The position numbers were made by a program, and so were the translations under genes. From Stramonita haemastoma (Eukaryota > Mollusca > Gastropoda > Neogastropoda > Muricidae), in contig CM060327.1 of the NCBI GenBank assembly GCA_030674155.1, forward strand, positions 16,436,802 to 16,500,801: a stretch of DNA of 64,000 bases. The letters run 5' to 3'. This document shows positions 35,473-47,939 of this stretch, one piece after another. The notes below the pieces were generated by a model. It did not search any database, was not told where the DNA came from, and saw only the letters and a list, made by a program, of their open reading frames with translations. Each line of letters begins with the position of its first letter. The stretch's first letter is position 1.

Positions 35473-38147
35473 TGATAAAAAAGAAAGAAAGAAAAAAAGA
35501 AAGACAGAAGGAAAGAAAGAAAAAAGAAAGAAAGAAAAAGAAAAGAAAAAAAAAAGTCAGACAAACAAAAAAAGAGGAAAGACAAAGAAAAGATCCCTTC
35601 TCCCCACACACTCTCCATACTATTGTACAGCTTATATTTTTCTCCCCAATTTTCATTTGATTCGATTTAAAAAAGAAAAGAACGAAAGAAAAGAACCCCC
35701 CTCCTCCCACACCTTACACTCCACAAGACAAAGCATAAAGATGTCTTTGTGGAGAATCTGCTATCAATCTTCCAGCAGAAGACCAATACACATATCTGTC
35801 ACTAACATGGCGATCACATGACGATTTGTGTTATTCGTTCACATTTAAGGGGATTAAAAAAAAAAAACACCTTTTCACACACAGTGTCCACACTATTATA
35901 CAGCCTCTATTTTCCTCCCCAATCCTCTTGATTTGGGGATATGAATAATAATTTAAAAAATTGCAGGTGCACTATACACACCATAGGACATACAGAATGA
36001 AGATGTGTTGGTGTAAAATCTGCCATCAATCTTCCAGCAAAGATCAATACACAGATCTGACACCAACATTATCTAAATTCATTTCACAGAATATCAATGC
36101 TAATCACAGCACAAACAATCTTTTTGTTTTCCATTTGATGGGATTAAAAATTGATAAATAAAAGACTAAAAACCCTCTCCCTACATATTGTCCACACTAT
36201 TACAGAGCATGCTACATAATTCTATGATGTTCACATTTGATCTCATTATTTCAAAGAAAAAAGTACCATACTGGCATTTTATCCAATACTATAACGAAGT
36301 CATTAGAAAATCAATGGCAATACAGAAGAAGCTATCTTGTTTCACATTATGATTAGAAGTAAACCTCTCCCTAAAAAAAACAAACACAACCCTAGGCATA
36401 TTCTATTCAATACTTTACTTAAAATCATATACCATTAGTGTTTCACAGAAGAAAAAAACCTGCTCAGCAAATAAGAACCCCACAAAAACCAGGCACATTT
36501 TTCAATAGTACACATTAATATATATGCATTCGCGTTTAACACACATTTTTCATAAGATGTGTAGGTGTCAAATCTGCCATCAATCCTCCAGCAGAAGATC
36601 AATACACAGATCTGCCACCAACAACATCTAAGGTTATTTCACAGAATATCAATGCCAGTCACAGCACAAGCTTTCTTTTTGTTTTCATATTTGAGTCATT
36701 TGAAAAAGAAAACCTCTTCGGGGAAAAGTTTCTACATTATAAAACATGCTACATTTTTCTTTGGAATTTACATTTTATCTCATTATTAAAAAAAAAAGAA
36801 AAACAAAACATAGGCGCATTTATCCAGTGCTGTATATGAAATTATGAGAATATCAGTAGAAATCACAGCACAAGCGTTTTTTTCTTTCACATTTGATGTG
36901 ATTCTTTAAAAAGAAAGAAAAAGGAAAAAAAGTCTCAACCTGTGAGGGGGGGGGGGGGGAGCTAGAATAAAAGAAGGCAAGAACATCTTATTCACTACTG
37001 TACTTAACACTTCATATCTAGTAGTCCTTTGAAAACAATGTTTCATAAGAAGTGTTGGTGTAAAATCTGCCATCAATCTTCCAGCAGGAGAGCAATACAC
37101 AGATCTGCCAAACACATCATTGAAGTCAATTCACAGAATTTTAATCCTAACCACAGTACAAGCTTTTTTTGTTTCGAATTTGATGTGATTAAAAAAAAAA
37201 CAAACCCCAAAACATCTCGTTACAAACTTCCCGTAACACTACAGAAACTATTACATTTTGCTTGCAAATTTATATCATATCTTATCTCCTTACAAAAAAG
37301 TGAGAAAAAAACCAGCCACACTTTACCCACGACTATACTTCAAATCATACCAGTAATTTTTCACATACATTTTTCGGAAGTTGCATTCGTGTAAAATCTG
37401 CCATCAGTCTTCCAGCAGAAAATCATAAGATCTACAGATCTGCCAGCAACATGGCAACCACATGATGATCTTCGTTATTCCTTTTACAATTGCGAGATTT
37501 AAAACGAAAAAAGAAGAACCCCCTCTCCCCACATATTGTTCACACTATTATACAACCTGTTATCTATCTTTTCAATATTGTTTGATTCGATTAAAAAAAA
37601 AAAAATCCCGCTGGCAATTTTACACACCAGAAGACATAACATGAAAATATGTAGGTGTAAAATTTGCCATTAATCTTCCAGGAGAAGATCAATACACAGA
37701 TCTGCCACCATCATCTAAAGTCATTTCGCAGATTATTACTGCCAATCACGAACAAACTTTCTTGCTTTCACATTTGATCAGATTTAAGAATGGAGAAATG
37801 AAATAAAGCCTCTCCTAACACACTTTTGACTTCAATATACAACACGTCTGTCACTATAATTTCATTGAAATTTCAATTTGATCTCACATAAAAAAATCAA
37901 ACACAAAAGAGAACGAAAATACAGTCAGGTTAATCCAACATAATGCAAAAAATCATCAGATTATCAATCACAGCACAAGATTTCGTTTAGCTTCCCCATT
38001 TCATGCGTTAAAAAAGCAAAACTCTCCCAAAAATGAATACCAGCCACTTTTATTAAGTACTGCACTTAATAGTCGAGTTCGTGTAAAATCTGCCATCAAT
38101 CTTCCAGCAGAAGATCAATACGTCAAATTTCAGCAATCTTCGATTTG

Positions 38148-38149
<2 letters not shown>

Positions 38150-38225
<76 letters not shown>

Positions 38226-38301
38226 ATCCCAGGCACACTTAAAACACCATACGACATAGCATGAAGAAAGGCCTGAACCGTTTTATTTAAAGGTTTGGTT
38301 G

Positions 38302-38375
<74 letters not shown>

Positions 38376-38418
38376 CTGTGTATGTGTGTGTATGCATGTG
38401 TGTATATGTGTGTGTATA

Positions 38419-38450
<32 letters not shown>

Positions 38451-38475
38451 GCTGTGTGCGTAGCCCTGTTGTGTG

Positions 38476-38525
<50 letters not shown>

Positions 38526-38645
38526 GTGTGTATGCATGTGTGTGTACGTGTGTTGTGTGTGTTTGTATTGTATGATGTGTCTGTGTGTGTCTGTGTGTGT
38601 ATGTGTATCTGTCTGTCTGTCTGTCTGTGTCTGTACTTGTATTAA
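38150..38645. repeat. (TA)n and (TG)n insertions in the satellite
   Basis: Pure TA at 38151-38219 replaces the second half of a core. TG at 38305-38374 and impure TG/TATG to 38600 follow, then TCTG at 38610-38630. Satellite sequence resumes near 38730. Confidence 0.93.
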
Positions 38646-41600
38646 TTTTTTAAAGGAAAATTCAATAGAAAAATAAATAAATGATTAAACACAAATAATG
38701 AATAATAAAACAAAATAGATAAATAACAGATATGTTGGTGTAAAATGTGTCATCAATCTACACCAACATTATCTAAAGTCCATTTCTTTCTATACCATAA
38801 TACAGCACACATTTTCTATGCAATTTCTTTTGATCAGTATTATAAAAAAAAAAAAACAGACAGGCAAATTTATCCAATATAGTACCATACAATAATAGGA
38901 ATACCAATAGCAATCACAGCAAAGTTTTCCTTTTGTCTTCACATTTGAAGTTATTAAAAAAAGAAGAAGAAAAAAAGAAAACCTCTCAAAAAGAAAAAAA
39001 AACGGACATTTTTTCACTAGAACACCTATATACAAAATATAAGTTTTTGACATATTTTTGTACGATATGTAGGTGTAAAATCTGCCATCAATCTTCCAGC
39101 AGAAGATCAATACACAGATCTGCCACCATTATCATCCAAATTTGTTTTACAGGATATTAATGCCAATCACATTAGAAGCACTTTTGTCTTCTTATTTGAT
39201 ATAATTTTTTTTACAAAGAAAGAAAATTTCTCCCTGCACACTTTCCACATCATACACACTTTCAGCAAAATTAAACAAGCCATTACGTTTTCCTTGCCAA
39301 TAAATTTAGATTAATTTTGCTCTCATTACCAAAACAATTGTCACACTTTACCCACTGATACTTAAAATCACAAGTAATCTTCCATATACATCTTTCTCAG
39401 AAGTTGCCTTGGTGTAAAATCTGCCATCAATCATCCAGCAAAAAATCAATACACAGGTCTGCCATCAAGATCATTTAAAGTCATTTAAAAGAATATTAAT
39501 GCCAATCACAGCTCAAGCTTTCTTTTTGTTTTCACCTTTGACGTTATTTGAAAAAAAAACTCTTTTTGGGGGGGGGAGGGGGGGGGGGGGACTTTCTACA
39601 TCACAAAGTATGCTACATTTTTCTTTGCAGTTTGAATTGATCTCAAAAACAAAAAAACACAGGAGCAATTAATAATATATGGAAAATTATGAGAATATCA
39701 TTGGAAATCCAACACAAGTTTTTGTTTTATTTTCACATCTGGTGTGATTTTGAAAAAAAATTAAAAAAGAAAATCTTTCCCTGTGAGAAGGAGGGGGGGG
39801 CGGAGAGAAGAGAGAAACAAAGAGCATATTTTTTTTATTCACAACTGTACCTCAAACCTCACATCTATAAGTCTTTTGCAAACAATTTATTCTAGGAAGT
39901 GTTGTAAAATCTGCCTTCTATCTCCCAGCATAAGAGCAATAGCCTACACATATCTGTCACCAACATTATTTAAAGTCTTATTACAGAATATTAATGCCAA
40001 TCACAGAACACGTTTTTTTTTGTTATGAAATTTGATATGATTAAAAAAAATGATATGATTAAAAAAATTTAAAATAAAAATTAAAACCTCTCCTTACACA
40101 CTTTCCATAACATTATAAAAACTATGACACTTTCTTGCAAGTTTTCATCAATCTGTATCTCATTACCAAAAAAACCAAAAGGAGGGGGGGGGGGGGGGTG
40201 TCACACTTCGCCCGGTGCTATACTTCAAATGATACCGATAATCTTTCCCACACATTTTTCAGAAGTTGCATTCGTCTTAACAGTGCCATCGATCTTCCAG
40301 CAGAAAATCAATACACAGATCTTCCACCAACATCACGATCACATGACGATCTTTATTATTCCTTCATAAATTGCTGTAATTAAAAAAGAAAAAAAGGAAG
40401 AGACCCCTTTTCCCCAAATTTTGTCCACCGTTTTATAAAAGCTGTATATCATCTCCTCAGTAGTCATTTGATTCGATTTTTTTTAAAGTCTTGCAGTCAC
40501 ACTTTACACGCCACAAGATATAGCATGAAGATGTGTTGGTGTAAAATCTGCTATTAATCTTCCAGCAGATCAATACACAGATCTGCCACCAACATCATGC
40601 AAGGTCATTTCACAGAATATTAACGCCAAATACAGCACGTTTTTTTTTTTTCATGTTTTCACATTTTGATTGGATTTCAATATTGATCAATAAAGAATAA
40701 AGCCTCTCCCGACACATTTCCTACACCATTATAAAACATATATTTTCTTTGGAATTTCATTTTGATCAATAGCAAAACAGACAAAGGACCAAAAAAAAGC
40801 CAGGCACGTTAATTTAATATAAATCATAAGACATTAGAATACCAATCACAGCACAAGCTTTCATTTTAATTTCAGAGTTGATGTGTTTTGAAAAAAAAAA
40901 GAGAGAAAAGAAAACCTTTCCCAAAACGCAAAAAAACCCACTAGCATATTTCCTTCACTAGCAAACTTAATATGTACCAGTAGTTTTTTCACGTGTTATT
41001 TTTGTAAGATGTGTTAGTGTAAAATCTGCCATCAATCTTCCAACTGAAGATCAATACACAGGTCTGCCACCAACATCATCTAAAGTTATTTCACAGAATG
41101 ATAATGCCAATTACAATCTTTCTTCTTGTTTTCAAATTTGATTTTATTTAAAAACAAATCCCTCTTTGGGAACATTTTCTACATTACAAAGCATGCTACA
41201 TTTTTTAAAAATTTACATTTATCTCATTATGAAAAAAAAAAACACAGGCGCATTTATCCTATACTATCCATAAAATTGTGAAAATGTCTTTGGAAATCAC
41301 AGCACAAGTTTTATTATTTTTTCCACATTTGATGTGATCTTTTTAAAAAAAAAAAAAAAAAAAGGGAAATAACTCCCTGTGAGGGAGGGGGGGAAGAAAA
41401 AAACAGGACACGTTCGTTTTTACTGCACTTAAAACCTCATATCTAGTAGCTTTTTGCAAACAATTTTCAGAAATGTTGGTGTAAAATCCGCCATCAATCT
41501 CCCTGCAGAAGATCAATACACAGATCTGCCACCAACACATGTAAAGGCATTTCAGAGAATGCTAAGTCAATCACAGTACACGCTTTTTGTTTTCGAAATT

Positions 41601-43278
41601 GATGTGATTTTTAAAAAATAATAAAACCTCTCCTTACAAACTGTCTATGACATTTTAGAAACTATTACATTTTTCTTGCCAATTTGTATTAATTTTTATC
41701 TCTTTATAAAAGAAAGGGGAAAAGACTACAATACTTCAGATCATACCAATAATCTTTCACATACATTTTCGGAAGTTACGTTTGTGTAAAATGTGCCATC
41801 ACTCCTCCAGCAGAAAACCAATACACAGATCTGCCAGCAACATGGCAATCACATGACCATCTTTGTTATTCCTTTCACAATTACTGCGTTTAAAAAAAAA
41901 TGCAGACACTTTTCCGAGATATTTTCCACAGTATTATACAACCTGTATATTATCTCCTCAATATTTGTTGAGTCGATTAAAAAAAATATTAAAGTCTTGC
42001 AGGCACACTTTACAAACCACAAGACACAACATAAAGATAAAAAAAATTATGTAGGTATAAAATCTTCCAATAATCTTCTAGCAGAAAAGCAGAAGATCAA
42101 TACACAGATCTGCCACTAACACCATCTTAAGTCATTTCGCAGAATATTAATGCCAATCACAGCACAAGCTTTCTCTATTTTCACATTTCATGTCATTTAA
42201 AAATTAATTTTAAAAAACCCTCCAAAAACTTTTCAGGCACACTTTCCACATATATACACAATACATTTTCTTGTTTCAAATTTGATCTCATTAAGAAACA
42301 AACAAAAAGAAAAACAAAACGGGCACGTTTTATCCAATACCATCATAAAACCATTAAAAGATCAATGCTAATCATCCCAACACAAGTCTTTTTGTTTTGA
42401 CATTTGATGTGATAGAAAAGTAAATAAAGAAAGAAAAACTGTACTCTCCCAGCGCATTATCTACACTATTACACAACATACATTTTTTCTCGTAATTTTA
42501 AATTTGGTCTCATTCCTTAAAAAAAAAAAAAACCAGCAAAAAGAGACACATTTCATCCAAAAGTGTACTTAAAATCATGTACCAGTAGTCTTTCACATAC
42601 CTTTTTCGTAAGATGTGTTAGTGTAAAATCTGCCATCGATCTTCCAGCAGAAGATCAACACACAGGTCTGCCACAAACATCATCTGAAGTCATTTTACAG
42701 AATATTAACGCCAATCACAAACTTTCTTTTTGTTTTCACATTTGATGTAAAAAAATTTAGAAAACACCTGTCGGCACTCTTTCTGCTTTATTACACATCA
42801 TTCTACAATTTCGTGTCAACTTTCACTTTTATATCATTAAGAAATTTTTTTTTTTTTTTAAACAGGCACGTTTATCCAATACTGTGCGTAAAACCCTGAG
42901 AGTATCAATGTAAAACAGTAAAGTTTTCTGTTTGTTTTCACATTTGATGTGATTAAAAAAAGAAAAAAAAAACTCTTCAAAAAGAAAACAAAATCAGGCA
43001 CATGACTGTGTTCACTACTATACAAAATCATAAACCATTGATCTTTAACATAGACTTCGTAAGATTTGGTGTAAAAATCTGCCATCAATCTTCCAGCAGA
43101 AGATCAATACACAAATCTGCCACCAACAGAAACTAGAAGTTCTTTTAAGAAAGACCAATAACAATGACAGAGTCAGCTTTGTTTTTCCTTTCACAATGAA
43201 TGCTCTTTGAAAAAATGAAAAAAAAACCTTCACACACTCTGCACACCATTAAATATCTTGCATTTTTCGGGTCAATTT

Positions 43279-43280
<2 letters not shown>

Positions 43281-43342
<62 letters not shown>

Positions 43343-43420
43343 ACATCACACACAGGGAAAAAAGCACTAACTTGCAGACAGACAGACAGACAGACACAGA
43401 CATAGACATACACACAGTCA
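43281..43420. repeat. (CA)n and (CAGA)n at the satellite's right edge
   Basis: Pure CA at 43281-43338, then GACAGACAGACA at 43376-43397. The last satellite spacer ends directly at the CA tract. Confidence 0.93.
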
Positions 43421-43630
43421 TACCTCCTTTCCACAGTCTCACAGCCCTAACTGCTTACTACCCCTACCCCTCTCCCTAGCACCTCTTTCACTAAATTTCT
43501 ACCACTACCTCCAACTCCCAAGAAGACAAACTTTGCCATTGTTTCAGCCAGTAACATGTCATCTACCTGCCTCTGTGTCCACATAACAGGCCAGGGTTAG
43601 TGTAAAGGTTAGGGTTAGTTTGAGCAGTTA

Positions 43631-43770
43631 GCATGCAAAATGGGGAAGTATGCAAAAAGGCGAAGCATGCAAAAAGAGGAAGCATGCAAAAAGGCAAGGC
43701 ATGCAAAAAGGGGAAGCATGCAAAAAGGGGAAGCATGCAAAAAAGGGGAAGCATGCAAAAAAGGGGAAGG
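43631..43770 (+). repeat. 17-bp minisatellite, about 8 units
   Basis: Unit GCATGCAAAAAGGGGAA, with G/C and A-number variants. Preceded at 43592-43618 by GGGTTAG and GGTTAGGGTTAG, a short telomere-like motif. Frames through it are Lys/Cys/Ala or Phe/Leu repeats and are not genes. Confidence 0.93.
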
Positions 43771-44500
43771 TTGCCAGTCGGTTGGCTGGTCTGTTAGAAA
43801 GCATGTGGACACAGCACCCGATAGAATTGATGGTACTGAGCTGTCGACACAATGATGTGGAGCTCTACTCGAAATTAAAAAGAAAAACATTTATCGTCCT
43901 AATCTATCAACTAGGAAGCTTGTTGTACGTTCGCGTTTTAGATTTTGAATAAAAAATTCAAGCTCTACTGTAGCAAAGCAGATTCAGGCCGACATTTTGC
44001 AATATGTTTTTCCTTTCGTGTTCGTTCTCCCTCCGCTAGAGCTCTAAACTTTTACCATGGTGAACATTTTTTTTTGCGTATGCAGCCCCCACCATTTAGG
44101 TAGCCGCAATTCCAACTTTAGGAATATAAGTTGAGGAATTCAACCTACCAATTTTGCAGGTACAGTCGGAATTACCTCTCCTGCTCTTTTTGATTTTCAA
44201 CTGTCCTAGTTTTTTTTTTTATTACGTTTTGTTTTTTTTTTGTTTCTTTTACATGTAGTTTCGATTTCCACGTCAAACTTGGAAGAAAGTAACAAGTTTG
44301 GCAGTCAAACCCAGCACCTTATCCCCCCTCCCCCCAAAAAAAGAAAAATATCCCTGTGAATATTAAAGAAAAAAGGCCAAAAATGTCGGTTTGGAAAATC
44401 TGTCACATCGTCGCCTCTTTTTATCCCCACTGATCCTAATTGTGTCCTAGCAGCTCTTCCTACAACCCTTTTTCCAGAATAACGCACATGTCCCCCCTTG
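43771..44500. other. No supported gene
   Basis: AT-rich DNA with long T-runs near 44210-44245 and no recognised repeat. Confidence 0.5.
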
Positions 44501-44504
44501 ACAA

Positions 44505-45031
44505 CACACACACACACACAACACACACACACACACACACACACACCACACACCTAGACACATACCCCCCCCCACACACACACTCACACCTAGACACATC
44601 ACACACCCACCCACTCACACACACACACTCCATACCCACAACCACACACACACACACCCATACACCCAATCCACACCCACATCGCCCCCCCCCACACACA
44701 CACACACACTCACAGACGACCTACCCCCCTCCCCCCCCCCCCACACCTACTGAACATCATAAAGCACCACAACACACACAACTATAACAAAAAATGATTA
44801 AAAAAAATCATCATAGATTTTTTTCTATACACTACAGAAAAAAATCGGTCACCGATGATAACCATAAAATATTTTTTATCAATTTTTTTTCAATAGTTGC
44901 TTTACCTTACACTTCATTAATACATAAATAAAGGCAAAAAGACCAATATAAAACAATTTTCACATAAAATGATCACTTTACAGTGTTGTTCTGATAATGA
45001 TAGTTGCAGATTGTGTGGTGTGTGTGTGTGT

Positions 45032-45078
<47 letters not shown>

Positions 45079-45147
45079 TGTGGTTGTGTGTGTTGTGTTG
45101 TGTGATGGTGTTGTTCACATCTACCCCCCCCCCCCCCCCCCCCCCAC
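44505..45147. repeat. CA-, GT- and C-rich tracts
   Basis: CA/CCCA at 44505-44775, unique AT-rich DNA at 44776-45010, GT/GGT at 45015-45110, and a run of about 24 C at 45123-45146 ending just before the GC-rich minisatellite. Confidence 0.9.
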
Positions 45148-45179
45148 AAGCTGCTCCACAGAATTGCATGGGATGTTCA

Positions 45180-45560
45180 CGACGACAGCGGGTGTCTCTG
45201 CGCGACCCAATGTCCTTGCGGCGACAGCGATGTTCTCTGCAGCAATCACAATGTCCTTGCGGACAGCGATGTTCTCTGCGGCGTCACAATGTCCTTGCGG
45301 CGACAGCGATGTTCTCTGGCAGCAATCACAATGTCCTTTGCGGCGACAGCGAATGTTTTCTGCGGCGATCACAATGTCCTTGCGGCGACGGCGATTTTCT
45401 GCGCGATCACAATGTCCTTGCGGCGACGGCATGTTTCTCCGCGCGATCACAATGTCCTTGCGGCGTGGCGATGTCCTGTGCGGCGACAGGATGTCCTTTG
45501 CGCGACAGCGATATACTTGCGGCGAGGTGATGTCTCTACGGTAATGGCGATGTCCTCGAT
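45180..45560 (+). repeat. CpG-rich minisatellite, about 42-bp unit
   Basis: About nine units of ATGTCCTTGCGGCGACAGCG, ATGTTCTCTGCGGCGATCAC, AA. Variation includes 1-3 bp indels, so no frame is kept, and both strands are open only because stops are rare in this sequence. It is strikingly CpG-dense against an AT-rich, CpG-poor background. Confidence 0.92.
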
Positions 45561-45654
45561 GTTGTTCTCCTCCTCCTGCCATAAGACACACTATACAGTC
45601 GTCAGTATTACTATTCAATTATACACATTCAGTCGTCAGTATCATTATTCACTC

Positions 45655-45723
45655 ACTCACTCCACCCACACACCCACCCACTCACCCACACACACTCACC
45701 CAAACACAATCACACTCACACAC

Positions 45724-45754
<31 letters not shown>

Positions 45755-45780
45755 CACACCACACACACACACACACACCC
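45655..45780. repeat. Impure (CA)n
   Basis: CACCCA and CA repeats directly downstream, on the minus strand, of the last candidate exon. Confidence 0.9.
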
Positions 45781-45915
45781 CTCGCAAAGATTTGGCCTGG
45801 GCCAAAAATATGGGAAATCGATGAAATTTGATGTAACTTCGACACTTGCTGACAACTACATGTGGTAGATGACGGTGTGTCTTCTTCTTGGCACTTGATT
45901 CCAGTCCTGGAGCTC
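45779..45915 (-). CDS. Candidate exon 4 of minus-strand gene, 3' edge uncertain
   Basis: The acceptor TCTTCACTGCTTTCAG is followed at 45915 by a frame entered with two bases (phase 1), in register with the preceding exon: APGLESSAKKKTHRHLPHVV, then a basic stretch (SKCRSYIKFHRFPIFLAQAK). The first residues (A-P-G-L-E-x-x) echo those of the 46378 exon (A-V-G-L-E-P-P), suggesting exon duplication. The frame runs into the CA array as Val/Cys repeats, so the true end is unknown; GTGTGT at 45778 would be a poor donor. Confidence 0.35.
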
Positions 45916-46279
45916 CTGAAAGCAGTGAAGAAATCATCAGTGACCGGGAAAAATTTCACAGCTACACTAGCTTAAATCTGTTTTGATCCTAAGACTGAAA
46001 TAATAAATTTACATGATTTCGAGTTTCGCTTTGTAATCTGAAAAAGACGCACCACATTTCCTATTTTGCTTTGCTAGCTCAAAGTTCAATTAATTTACTT
46101 TCGTCAATATTGGAATAAAAATCCCTTCAAAGTGCTTTTTGAAGACGTTTCATATTTCAAATTCACTTTATTTACTTAATTTTGATTAAATACCACTTTG
46201 AAAACAAAAATCCATATTCACACAAGGTATATTATTCTATTTTAGCTTTCCCAGCCCAATTACAACAAAGGATTCTTAC

Positions 46280-46378
46280 CTTCTATACAACTATAGCCAT
46301 ACCACTCATCTAGAAAGGACCAGTCCATGATGGCTGCTACTGCACACGTGACACTTGGTGGTTCCAGTCCCACAGCCC
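46280..46378 (-). CDS. Candidate exon 3 of minus-strand gene, 99 bp
   Basis: Bounded by the acceptor GTTACTTGCTTTCAG and the donor GTAAGAATC. It is open as 2 nt + 32 codons + 1 nt: AVGLEPPS, then VTCAVAAIMDWSFLDEWYG and YSCIE. Its phase matches both neighbours: T|GG gives Trp at the upstream joint and G|GA gives Gly at the downstream one. The product is unrecognised. Two cysteines and aromatic residues are compatible with an extracellular module, but this is conjecture. Confidence 0.5.
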
Positions 46379-46380
46379 CT

Positions 46381-46854
46381 GAAAGCAAGTAACACTAAAA
46401 CTTCTGTTTAGTTTTCTTGGACAAACACTAGTCACCTGACCATGTTATTTAAAAGACACTGAATTAAGGATTATACTTACAAAGTGTGGCATACTGCCCA
46501 GTTACTTTATGAGTTCAACTTTCATGGATTGTAATATTTCGAAAATCAAACCGTACATAATGTTACAATTCATCTTCAACAATTGTTAAAGCAGTCTTTT
46601 TAGTTGATGAATCAATGTACAGAACACAGAAAAAAAGTTAAATGACCTTGATTTACATTATTTTTTTCCATTTTCGTCAACAATGAGGGATTAGTAGCAA
46701 TTTAAGTAATAAAAAAGAAAAAGGTTTGGACGCCACGAAATTGGAGGGATGTTAATAGTAATTTTGACTAACGTTGAGGTAATTTGTATCTGATATGACG
46801 GCAGGTGTTTTGGAGATACTGCAGTGTATTTGGCTGTAATGCATCCCACTCGAA
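46381..46854. other. Candidate intron
   Basis: AT-rich; a GTAAGTATAA (minus) at 46489 lacks a matching acceptor. Confidence 0.4.
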
Positions 46855-47078
46855 TATGGGCAGGTGATTGGACTGGAGTTGACCATGGCAGGTGATTAGT
46901 GGAGTATTGACCTCGGCACAGGTGTATTTGAGCACTGGGTATTGACCGTTGGCACAGGTGTATTTGGCACTGGAATATTGACCATGGCACAGGTGTATTT
47001 GGCACTGGAGTATTGACGTTTGGCATAGGCGTTGTAGTTTTGGCACTGAAGTATTGACGTTGGCATAGGTGATGCTTT
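46855..47078 (-). repeat. 35-bp minisatellite
   Basis: On the minus strand, units of GTCAATACTCCAGTGCCAAA, TACACCTGTGCCAAC, about six copies with truncations. One unit reads VNTPVPNTPVP, but the unit is 35 bp, so the frame is lost at the next copy. Confidence 0.9.
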
Positions 47079-47373
47079 CCGTCGTTTACCAGCCTCGTAT
47101 CACTCTCTTGACGATGAATGCGTCTGTCAACAGTTCTCTCCATGGTCGATCTGTCTGTCTTCAGCTTTTCACAGCATCATAGCCATGTCAAGGCCAGATG
47201 GTCCAATCTCTGATCAGTCCCACATGGTACCTGGTAGAACAGATCTACATCACAAGATTAAACAAAAGGGAAACATAAAACAATCAAAAACAAAAAAAAC
47301 AGTGGTGGATAGTAGCAACACATAAAGATGCAGTCAAGTGAAGTTTAGACCAGGCAAAGATCCTCGTCTCAGT

Positions 47374-47550
<177 letters not shown>

Positions 47551-47694
47551 AAAGACGTGGTTGACTTCATGTACAGTAATAGCTTGAATGAAAACGCTTT
47601 GATTTTTTAAAAAAGATATAGCACCATATAAAATTCAATATATTATTAAAAAATTAATCACTGTCTTATCTTTACCACTATTCTCATTACTTAC

Positions 47695-47871
47695 AGTGCA
47701 AGGGGGTCTTGATCGGGTAGAATTCTCCAGATGACAGCCCAACTTCTAAGGAGAACTCCCATCTGATCCACATGACACAGCCCGTTGCATTAGAGATGAC
47801 TCCTATGTGATCCACATGATGACTAACCAGGTCGGGACTCGTGTCGAATAAAGGGTGGGAAGGAAAAGAAA
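47695..47871 (-). CDS. Candidate exon 2 of minus-strand gene, 177 bp
   Basis: The acceptor is CACATTTTCTAACATTTCCTTCAG in two overlapping parts (branch-like TTCTAAC, then TTTCCTTCAG); the donor GTAAGTAATG is a consensus match. It is open as 2 nt + 58 codons + 1 nt. Visible stretches are FPSHPLFDTSPDLVSHHVDH, then CVMWIRWEFSLEVGLSSG and EFYPIKTPLH. The open frame extends 20 further codons upstream to an ATG at 47929, so this could instead be a first exon. Phase joins correctly to the 46378 exon and to the 48662 donor. Confidence 0.5.
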
Positions 47872-47939
47872 CTGAAGGAAATGTTAGAAAATGTGAGGGG
47901 ACGACAGAGTCACACTCCCTCATAACCATGTCCCAAGAT

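Larger units (their letters stand above)
29440..43275 (+). repeat. 13.8-kb satellite array with hairpin core
   Basis: About 34 copies of a core near TGTTGGTGTAAAATCTGCCA, TCAATCTTCCAGCAGAAGAT, CAATACACAGATCTGCCACC, AACA, all on the plus strand. Core starts lie near 29674, 30048, 30319, 30781, 31117, 31437, 31921, 33225, 33559, 33788, 34326, 34855, 35180, 35742, 36003, 36556, 37052, 37381, 37649, 38075, 39067, 39405, 40530, 41009, 41474, 41776, 42048, 42611 and 43061, among others. Spacing varies from about 220 to 650 bp. Two spacer types alternate: type 1 continues CATCATCTAAAGTCATTT, type 2 continues CATGGCAATCACATGACGA. Spacers share CACACTTT, ACATTTGATGTGATT and A-runs. It has no coding capacity; frames across it are chance. 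Divergence of tens of percent among spacers indicates an old array. Confidence 0.93.

Noticed and set aside
36945..40198. G-runs (36945, 39570, 40185) as quadruplex regulatory sites
   Set aside because: Single long G homopolymers in satellite spacers, error-prone in sequencing and without spaced G-tracts.
29440..43275. CRISPR-like or coding interpretation of the regular repeats
   Set aside because: The repeats are degenerate, widely spaced, with spacers related to each other; the genome is eukaryotic. Satellite is the simpler reading.
44969..45831. Overlapping frames of 165-191 codons on both strands
   Set aside because: Produced by the CpG-rich 42-bp minisatellite plus GT/CA tracts; repeat units carry indels that break any frame.
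46691..47143. 150-codon minus frame with a Pro/Val repeat
   Set aside because: The 35-bp period is not a multiple of three, so the repeat peptide is not maintained.
47094..47210. Additional exon between candidate exons 2 and 3 starting GTACCATGTGGGACTG
   Set aside because: It resembles the start of the 46378 exon after TTCTACCAG, but all three frames stop early, so it is at most a decayed exon.
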